Part shown: piece by piece, positions 29,367-36,505 of the stretch
Layout of the letters: each line of letters starts with the position of its first letter
Position numbering within the stretch: the stretch's first letter is position 1
Assembly (NCBI GenBank): GCA_026770575.1
Contig: MU657179.1
Coordinates: 274,030 to 310,534 of the forward strand
DNA length: 36,505 nt
Reading direction: 5' to 3'
From: Pelagophyceae sp. CCMP2097
Taxonomy: Eukaryota; Sar; Pelagophyceae
The notes under the pieces: generated by a model
Database searches by the model: none
Seen by the model: the letters and a program-made list of their open reading frames with translations, nothing else
Told to the model about the DNA's origin: nothing
Made by a program: the position numbers and the translations under genes

Positions 29367-32133
29367 ATGGGCGCCGGGCGGTCTGCGCAGCGGTCTGCGC
29401 AGCGGCGCTCTGACAACGACCCAAGCGGCGGCGCCGACAACCTCGCGCAGCGCATCCGGCGCAGTTGCTCCGACCCGCCGGCGTACAAGTCGTCGCAGAC
29501 GTGCGTCGACCAAAGGACGGCACGACGCCGTACACTCGTCGATAGGAACACGAAGCGTCGGGCGTCCTCCGCAGGTGCGCACCGCTCGCGGGGGCGAGGG
29601 GGCTGAAGCGGACGCGCGCCGGGGCCCGCCGAGCGGCGCGCGAGACGCCCCGCGGCTGCGGCGCGGGAGAAACGCGGACGCAGGAGCGGCCAGAATCCGC
29701 GGGCAGAGGGCCCCTTCGATTCGGGTGCTCGCGGACGCCGAGTCCTCGCCAGGCAGCATCCTCCGGGTCGTGCTCCCCGGCAGCAGCGAGCCCGACGACG
29801 ACACCAAGTCGGAGACAGGCGCGTTTGGCCGTCCCGTCGACGCCCCGAGGGGCCGACTCTGGAATCCGGCGGCGCCGCGAGGCGGCTTCTCCGGCGCCGC
29901 GCGACTCGGGCCCGCACGGCGGCGCGGCGCGCCGTGGAGCCCGTCGCCCGCTCCCCTTTGCCCGCGGACGATGCCTCCAGGCTTCCCGGACGTCCAATTT
30001 TTCTTCTTGTAGGCTTTTCCGCTGTCATGGGTTTACACGACGCTACAGGGGGGAGGCACATGCAGGTCCTCAACTCCATCCTCGCAGAGGCGCACGAGTG
30101 CGCTTTGTTCCGGTCGTTTCTGGACTCGGAGTATTGCGTGGAACTGCTGGACTTTGTCTTAGTCGTGCGAAACAGCGTCCCGCGACCCGCCGAGCCTCTT
30201 TTCGAATGGGACCGCTGTTGCAGGTGCACCGCTTCGAGCGCCTCTACAGCTCGCTGCACTCGGCGCGGCCGTCGACGCCGAATCTGAAGTGCGAGGCGGG
30301 CGTGATCTTCAACAGGTTCCTCAAGGACGCTTCCGCACCGGTGCGCCGCCGCATTTTTAGCGAGATGCTCCCGACCCCCCCGGAGAATATCTCCTACCAA
30401 GGACCCCCATGACGGAGACCCGAGTTTGCCGCAGTCTGCTTCTAGGACTACGTATCGCTCGTCGCGACAGAGGGCGTGGACCTGCATTTGAAAAACGATA
30501 CCTTGAACGTGAAAACGTTCCAGGCGGCGCGGACCGAGGCCGTCGTCATGTACGCCTCGTTTGCATCTCCGAAGAGTGGCATCTCAGAGGCGGCTCGTAG
30601 GCGCGATGCCGGATCGGCGCAGCCGAACGTGGAATCGTTTCTGGACGCTCTGCACGACTTTGAGAAATACAAGTGCGTCCGTGGAAGCCCGTCCTTCGGG
30701 ACGGGCCGCTCTGTGATTCCATGATGATGATGATGATGTCCAAACCGCCCAAGGCGCGCGCGCAGCGTCTCCTTAGGCGCCCCGCGGGCGCGCCGACGAC
30801 GGACGCGCAGCTTTTGTTGATCGCGAAGCGCGTCTACGACCGCTTCGTGGCACCGGCGTCGCCGGCGTCCGTCGGCGCCAGCTCGTTGCTGGCCTCTCGG
30901 GTGCGCCAAAAGCTCGAGGTGGGCTCGATCGACGCCGACCTCTTCGAGCCCTGCCGCGCCGAGGCGGCGCGCGTGCTTGCAGAAACGCAATTCGAAAGGT
31001 TTGCGACGTGGATCGAAGCCGACGAAACCGCCGCAGCCCATTTCCGCCTAGATTACGTCGCCCAAGCGGCCGAGCTCGCAGAGGCCGAGTCCGTGAACGC
31101 ACCGCCGAAGAAGAAGCCGACTTCGCAGCCGAATTCGCCGCAGCCCAAGTCGTCCTCGCGGCTCAACAAGTCGCCCAAGCCCGAGTCTTCGTCGCGGCTG
31201 CTGGAGAGCCAGCGGGAGCGGCGCGACTCTGCGATGCTGCTGAGGTGCGACTCGCTCCTCTCTCTGCAAGCGCAGACGCCGGCGACATTCTTCCCGGCAG
31301 GGTGCTTGAACCTTTTTGACGTCAGCGCTCAGTCCACAGAGGCGCCGTCGCTCTTCGACGCGGCGCCGGGATTGTTCGATGCCTACGACGTCGGGTTTGA
31401 AGAGGCGCCCGAGCGGCGCCGGAGCCGAGCGTCGCGCGGTTCTCCCAAATCGAAGAAATCGGCGCGCTTCGACTCTGCGAGTACCGAGGTCACCTTTGTC
31501 GACAAGATACAACATTCCACCTTTGTCGACAACATTCCAGAACGTGAACCGGTGCCGCGCCCGGAGACGGAGATCACGCGGCGCTATAAGGCGTCGCAGC
31601 TCAACGCGGTCGGTCTCCACGACCAGCTCAGCATCTCGCTGCGGCACCGCAGCGATGGCGCCTGGAGCCTGGACCACTCGACGGTTGCGCGGCCGCGGCT
31701 GGAGAGCGACGGCTGCATCTCGAACATCGACCTCATAGAAACCGAAGAAACCGACTCCTCCGACCTGTTGCACCGCGAAAATTGGCGGGCGAGCCGCGGC
31801 GAGGTCAAGCACGACGACGGGCTGCATGAGGGCACGGACGACGAGGACGACGAGGGGAAGGAGGACGAAGCGGCGCAGTGCCGCTTCTCCTTCACCGCGG
31901 AGCACGATCTCCACCTGCCTTCGACCACCGGCCGCCCGAGCGGCGGCTCGTTCGGCCGCACCAGCGGCAACTCGCCTCCACGCCGCGCCAGCCGGGGCAG
32001 CCGCAGCGACCGCGGCAGCGACCGCGGCGGCGCCGCGGGCCGGCCGGCGCGCCTGTCGCCGCAGCCGTCCCGAGGCTCCCCGCAAAGCGGCTCGCCGCCG
32101 CGCCGCTCCTTCACCCCGCAGTCACTACGGTAG
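29367..32133 (+). CDS. Tandem RGS-domain protein with N-myristoylation-type start
   Basis: Start ATG 29367 (MGAGRSAQRS), a good N-myristoylation context. Exon 1 is 29367-29574 and exon 2 starts at 29684; its 3' junction to the next exon (around 29900-30040) is unresolved. Then come an exon ending 30164, 30224-30340, 30446-30672 and 30777-32133. Donors 29575, 30165, 30341 and 30673 are all GTGCG-type. RGS domain 1 has VLNSILAEAHECALFRSFLD, LLDFVLVVHRFERLYSS, VIFNRFLKD and TFQAARTEAVVMYASF. RGS domain 2 follows with FLDALHDFEKYK, LLLIAKRVYDRFV, ADLFEPCRAEAARVL and TQFERFATW. The rest is Ser/Arg/Pro-rich and disordered with acidic DDEDDEGKEDE. RGS domains speed GTP hydrolysis on G-alpha subunits at the plasma membrane, and a myristoyl anchor would place it there. 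Two RGS copies in one chain are uncommon. Confidence 0.78.
30721..30738 (+). repeat. (ATG)6 microsatellite inside an intron
   Basis: Six ATG triplets in the 104-nt intron 30673-30776 of the RGS gene. They look like start codons in an open frame that begins in the intron but are spliced out in my model. Confidence 0.8.
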
Positions 32134-32330
32134 CCGGCTCTCGAAGCCGGCAGGAGCGCACCCGTCACGGGAGCCGGCTCGCACGCGCACGAGGGCCGCA
32201 CGGGGCCGAGGCCGCCCCACCCCGGCGCGATGTATAATACGACAGTCCCATGCTTCATCGTGCCAACGGCGCAGTGTCGTTTGACGACTCAGGGCCGATG
32301 GGGCGCCGACCATACGAGTGGACCATATTG
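32134..32330. other. Convergent 3' spacer
   Basis: 197 bp between the stop codons of the convergent RGS (+) and PabA-PabB (-) genes. No gene or repeat is seen; GTATAATAC near 32232 is AT-rich and could relate to 3' end formation. Confidence 0.45.
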
Positions 32331-35300
32331 TTAAACGAATTGGCGCTGCGTGTCGGCCGCTTTTGGCGCGTCGCCGGCGGCGGGAGCGCCGGCGGCGGGC
32401 GCGTCGGCGGCGAGCGCCGCGCCGAATGCGCCGACGACCGAAGTCGCTTTCAGCCGCACCTATCGACAGCGCTCCTTCGCGTGCGAAGCCTCTGTGGACA
32501 CTGGCTTGCCCGACGGACGCCGCTTTGGACTTCGCTCCACTCTTCATCGACGTCTGAGAGCGCCGTAATCGCCCCACCCGCGCCCACAGTGACCCTTGGA
32601 TCGTCGCCGTTTCGGTGGAAGAGCGCGGCGCGGATGACGACGGCGAGGTGCGCCTGGCCGTCGAGCGCGATGAAACCGAGCGCGCCAGAGTAGACGCCCC
32701 GAGCGCCCGTCTCCAACGAGTCAATGAGTTCGCAAGCCCGCCGCTTCGGCGCGCCCGTCATGCTCCCGGGCGGGAACGTCGCCGAGATGGCGTCGAAGAC
32801 GTCGAGGTCGCCGCGCAAGTCGCCCCTGACCGTTGAAACGAGTTGGTGTACCGTGGCAAAAGACTCCACGGTACAAAACTTCAGCGCCGCGACGGAACCC
32901 GAATCGCACACGCGCTGCAGGTCGTTGCGCACCTACAACGCGCGCGTCAAAAACGCACTCGCAAAAAAGGGAGACACTCTTGCAAAGGGCTTGGGACGCG
33001 GGTCTTTGCGAGGTCGGCGATCATGAGGTGTTCGGCTCTTGATTTCGGGCAGGCGGCGAGCTTCTCGGCGCCGTCGTCGTCGTCGCCGAGGACGCGCCGC
33101 AGCGTGCCCTTAATGGGTTTGGACTCGAGCTCTAGGATGTCGCCACGGAGGGTCGCTTTCAGAAACGTTTCCGGCGAAGACGACGCCACTGCCAGCCCGC
33201 CGAGTTTCGGCCCGAGGTCGACTAAAGCCGCGCGCGGCGCGAAGTTGCGCTGCCGCAACGCTGCGTACCAGTCGAGCGTCGAGACGTCGGCCTCGGCTCC
33301 TCGCGCGCCGAGGCGGGCCTCGAACGCCGTCGTGAGGCAGACCTCGTAGGCGTCGCCGGCGTCGATGCTCTCCTGCGCCAGGCGGATCTTGTCGCGGTAC
33401 GCGGCAGAGTCGTCGCGCGGCGAAAATACCTATTATTTTGAGAGTCGTATCGATAGTCGTATCGATCGTCTTTGACGGCACTCTGTCATCGATAGGACTA
33501 CGACTCGGCACTCTGTCATCATGGTTGAGAGTCGTTGAATCATGGTTGAGAGTCGTTGACGGTCATCACCCCTTTGCCGCGGACGACGGCAACGATGCGG
33601 GTATCCAACGAGCCTCTGGGATGCCGCTCCTCGCTCTGCCCCTGTCTTGCCCACGAGCATCGCCGGCGCGGGCAATTACGGTCCGCGCCGCCAGCGCCTC
33701 GAGCGCCGGCGCGCCGGCGCGCCGCACGTCGCCGCCGTACGCCGCGCGCACCGCGGCCCGCGCCGCGTCGAACCATTTCGCGTCGTCGTCGGCGCTTGGT
33801 CGCCGGCCTTTGGCGTCGGCGGGTTTTTGCAATTGGAGTATCCAGGCAACACCCGACCGGTGGTCGACGACGACGGCCCGGGCGCAGAGGAGCATGGCCG
33901 CGTCGGGCTGCTCCGACTTGTGCCGGGCGAAGTTTGGCGAAAAGTCGCGGGTTTCGCTCCGCAGCTCGTAGCCGAGATATCCGACGAAGCCAAGCTTGAA
34001 GCTAAAGGGCAATTCAACTTCCAAACCCGTCTCGCGGTCCACCACCGCCGGGTCGCCGTAGTCGGCCGTCCACTCTCGTAGCCTCGGGAGCAAGTCGCCT
34101 GGCAGCGTCTCTGCACTTTGGTGAGAGTGGCGTTTGGTCACATGTTTCGTGGCGTCGTGTTCGAAGACGAAGCCGACGTCTCCGCCGCCGTCGCCGAGGA
34201 TGGAGACCGGCGCGGCGGCGGAACCGTCGCCGTCGAGCCAGAAGCTTGGTGAGGCAGCGTCCGCGGAGAAGAGATGCGCGTACAGCGCAGCACAGCGCGC
34301 TCCAGAGTCCGCCACAACCTCGAGCGGGACGCGGCTCGCCGAGATCGTCCACGCCGACGGGCGTCCGGGGTCGGTGGCTCGAGGCGCCGCTTTTGCCGCA
34401 GGGAGCGCCTCCGGTCGTGCTCTTCGTCGGCCGCGCGCGTCGACGACTTTAAACAAATTCCGCGCGATGACGAAGCCCAGCGGCGTCGCGATGGACTCGG
34501 GGTGGAACTGCACGCCTGGAGGATCGAGGCGTCGACGGGGAAGACGATGAACCGCGATAGGGCTCTTTCTTAAAAGCAAGAGGGCTCTTTCTTAAAAGAC
34601 GGACGCACCGTATCTTGGCAGCGTCTTGTGCTGGATAGCCTGGACCTCGCCGTCCTTGGTGCGCGCGACGACGTCAAAGGCGTGGCCGGTCGAAGCGCGC
34701 GCCGTGAGCGAGTGGTAGCGAGTGGCCTCGAAGCCCTGCGGGAGCCCTTGGAACAAGACCGCTTCCTTTTCGTAGAAGACGCAGTCGACGATGCCGTGCC
34801 GCGGCTCGGGCAGGCGTTCCACGGAGAAGCCGTCGAACAGCGCCATGCCTTGGTGCCCGAGGCAGACTCCCAGGACGACCAAGTCCTCCGGCGCCGCTCG
34901 CAAAGCGAGCCCCGCCGCCGTGTGCTCAAAGTCGGCCGCAATCGACGGATGCCCGGGCCCCGGCGAGAGCACGAGGACGTCGACGTCGCATAAAGCGTCC
35001 GCGCCTCTTTCCCTCAAAGCGGCGCAGAGCGTTGGATCGTCGTGTTGGACGACGAGAGGCCAATGGCCGTCCGACCCGCCGTACGTGTGGCTCGACGCCG
35101 CCCTGACAGTCAGCGTGCGTCAGAGGGGTCTATACGAATCTCAAACGACGCACGCGAGCCATCGGGCTCTCTCAAACGAAACGCGGAGACTCACGCGAGC
35201 CATTGGGCCACATTCTGGGTGTACGAGTCGTGGCCTAAACCGCCTCGCGTCCAGCAACAGCGGCCATACGCGACATGCGCAAGCCGCGGTGCGGGGCCCG

Positions 35301-35511
35301 CCGGTACAGTCGCCGCGGTGCGGGGCCCGCCGGTACAGTCGCTTTGCTTAACGTGGCCTCTATACGGAGCCGTTGTTCCACGACGAGGTGGAGTGCCTCC
35401 AGAATCAAGACGCGGCGTGCTGCAGTCGATCAAGAGCACGCGCGGCGGCCGCAGCGCGAGCGGCTCGACGAGTCCCAGCGCGGCGAGGCACGCGATCCAC
35501 GCGAGGCGCAT
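32331..35511 (-). CDS. pabAB: Bifunctional aminodeoxychorismate synthase (PabA-PabB fusion), plastid-type
   Basis: Exons 35511-35424, 35234-35195, 35102-34609, 34515-33680, 33429-33010, 32932-32531 and 32459-32331 sum to 2409 nt in frame, 802 residues. The start MRLAWIACLAALGLVEPLA, then LRPP, looks like a signal peptide plus short transit region for a complex plastid. The glutaminase half has VLLID, DSYTQN, LVLSPGPGHP, the nucleophile in VLGVCLGHQG and FHPES, the last made only after splicing 34516-34608. The PabB half has LGFVGYLGYEL, PIKGT, RNDL, FPPGSMTGAPK and GAGGAI. The Lys in PIKGT marks PabB rather than anthranilate synthase (PxAGT). It makes 4-amino-4-deoxychorismate from chorismate and glutamine for folate. 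Two introns (35235-35423 and 32933-33009) are best read as GC-AG: they restore exactly LLID-x-x-DS and DL-x-RNDL. The last intron, 32460-32530 (donor GTCCAA), restores the usual C-terminal helix. Confidence 0.9.
33444..33559 (-). repeat. Nested tandem duplications inside a PabAB intron
   Basis: Within the 250-nt intron 33430-33679 there are three separate tandem units. ATGGTTGAGAGTCGTTGA occurs twice (33521 and 33542), GGCACTCTGTCATC occurs twice, and GTCGTATCGAT occurs twice. They account for most of why this intron is longer than its neighbours. Confidence 0.8.
34560..34598 (-). repeat. 22-bp tandem duplication in a PabAB intron
   Basis: GGGCTCTTTCTTAAAAG occurs at 34560 and 34582, inside intron 34516-34608, close to its donor. 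Confidence 0.8.
35140..35209 (-). repeat. Duplicated splice-donor segment in PabAB
   Basis: CACGCGAGCCAT and CTCAAACGA occur in both halves (35140-35170 and 35171-35209). On the minus strand the true exon end ATGGCTCGC|GTGAGT is followed by a copy ATGGCTCGC|GTGCGT inside the intron, giving a second potential donor. Confidence 0.75.
35284..35341 (-). repeat. 29-bp perfect tandem duplication in the first PabAB intron
   Basis: Two identical copies start at 35284 and 35313 (CCGCGGTGCGGGG, then CCCGCCGGTACAGTCG). Identity implies a recent event. Confidence 0.9.
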
Positions 35512-35667
35512 GTCGCGTGGGTCGGCCACGCTCCGAGACCGATCGCTTATCGAAGCGTCTGTTCACAAAGAGAGAAAATACCTCGCCCCGTTCGAATTTA
35601 AGCAACGCACTGCAACCGTGACCCGTACGACTCGAGTATCAAGGCTCGGACTCGTCCTCGGATTGAG
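35512..35667. promoter_or_regulatory. Bidirectional promoter region between two plastid-protein genes
   Basis: 156 bp between the divergent start codons of PabAB (-) and the plastid-targeted protein at 35668 (+). The tight spacing argues for shared regulation. No specific motif is identified. Confidence 0.5.
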
Positions 35668-36505
35668 ATGCGGGGCCTCCTCTTGACGCTCCTCATGGTT
35701 GGGGCGAACGCTCTCGTTGCCCCGGCCCCGCGGCCTCGCACTCGGCGCACCGCGGCGCGCCTCCGGAGTCTTGAAGTTCTCCTCTCGGGGCTTTCGGGTC
35801 CGCACCGCTTGCATCTCGAGAGATCTTCGAGGCCGATTTCGCATCCTTTCGCCCTGCGATTCCCGTACTCTCGCTTAGCCGGCCGCGCTGGCCTCGCCGA
35901 CGATTGAAGTGGCGCAGCTCATCGACAGTATCCTCCACCCCATTAACGTCCTCGGTATCGACGTCGTCCCTGGAACCATCCTACTCGCACTCGTCGGCGC
36001 CCTGGTCAGAAGAACCGGCGTCCCGGATGCCCCAAGATCAGAGGAGATGAGAAAACGGCGCCAAAAACCTAGGCCGCGGTTCAAGTTGGCACGAACGTCC
36101 TCAATCCGAATGTCGACCTCGAACTCGAAGCAAAGCTGGCCGAGCTCTGCCCGCCCGACAACATCATCAGCGCCGCCGCCGGCAAAGCACCAAAGGCCGT
36201 CACCAAGCAACCCGCGGAGCCCACCGCTGATGCTCCCGCCGCGGCAGCACCGGCCGCAGCTGCTCCCGCCGTGGTAGCGCCGGCCGCTGCTGCTCCCGCC
36301 GCGGCAGCTCCCGCCTCCAGCGCGAAGGCCTTTGCTTACCCGCCCAAGCAAGCGTCGGCCAGCACGGGGCCGGCCTGGTTATCGGAGGAGCCGGCCTGGG
36401 TCTCGGCTGGCTCCAAGGCGAAGGCCGCTGCTGCTCCCGCCGCGGCAGTGCCGGCCTCCAGCGCAAAGGCCTTTGCTTACCCGCCCAAGCCCGCGTCCGC
36501 GTCGG
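35668..36505 (+). CDS. Plastid-targeted, membrane-anchored Ala/Pro-rich protein, partial at 3' end
   Basis: Exon 1 35668-35775 encodes MRGLLLTLLMVGANALVAPA, then an Arg-rich stretch. That is a signal peptide followed by a transit-like region, with cleavage plausible after ANA. Exon 2 from about 35879 encodes VAQLIDSILHPINVLGIDVV, then a hydrophobic PGTILLALVGAL segment likely to span a membrane. An intron ending at 36072 (donor GTCAGA at 36005 or GTCCCG at 36020) leads to exon 3, with VGTNVLNPNVDLELEAKLAE and a long low-complexity AAPAAAAPA region. The motif SSAKAFAYPPK appears twice (about 36316 and 36454), about 140 nt apart. The frame is open at the window edge, so the C-terminus is missing. 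I do not recognise a family. Confidence 0.65.

Noticed and set aside
32331..35511. Anthranilate synthase (TrpE-TrpG) instead of PabA-PabB
   Set aside because: The chorismate-binding half has PIKGT, the Lys form of PabB; TrpE has an Ala at that position.
1..36505. Dinoflagellate origin, suggested by AG|G acceptors and relaxed donors
   Set aside because: Genes alternate strands with short divergent promoters, introns are tiny and GC is very high, unlike typical dinoflagellate genomes. It is not strictly excluded.

Overview
The window looks like nuclear DNA of a GC-rich, compact eukaryotic alga. The signs are many short spliceosomal introns (mostly about 41-130 nt), closely packed genes on alternating strands, two genes with ER-signal-plus-transit-like N-termini typical of complex plastids, and flagellar (ASH/MSP-domain) genes. 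A pelagophyte or related stramenopile fits best by gene style; a haptophyte cannot be excluded. This assignment is inference. I see no rRNA, intact tRNA, CRISPR, phage or transposase gene.

Layout. 1-1941 is a gene-free, repeat-rich stretch: a hairpin, a microsatellite, dispersed inverted repeats and two isolated tRNA T-arm-like motifs. 1942-3642 (+) is a disordered Pro/Ala-rich protein. 3913-5991 (-) is a six-exon secretory-pathway methyltransferase. It is divergent, across 100 bp, from 6092-9184 (+), an RRM + 37-residue-repeat + RAP organellar RNA-binding protein. 9273-15953 (-) is a CFAP65-like ciliary protein. It is divergent, across 217 bp, from 16171-17702 (+), a second ASH/MSP-like protein. 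18045-23351 (+) is a DENN-PH protein. 23686-24412 (-) is an isochorismatase/RutB-type hydrolase, divergent from 24811-28049 (+), a 15-exon TPR + Aha1_N Hsp90 co-chaperone. 28050-29366 is a second repeat island. 29367-32133 (+) is a tandem-RGS protein with an N-myristoylation-type start. 32331-35511 (-) is a plastid-type PabA-PabB fusion for folate synthesis, divergent across 156 bp from 35668-36505 (+), a plastid-targeted protein cut by the window edge.

The genes are not one pathway. Two themes do recur. First, four short divergent promoters, of which one pairs two probable flagellar genes and another pairs two probable plastid proteins. Second, a distinctive splicing grammar. In my hand-spliced models about 24 of 43 donors are GTGCG-type, 41 of 43 acceptors are followed by G (AG|G), and in four genes a GC-AG intron restores conserved protein spacing exactly. 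Several introns also carry fresh tandem duplications, some of which copy the splice donor itself.
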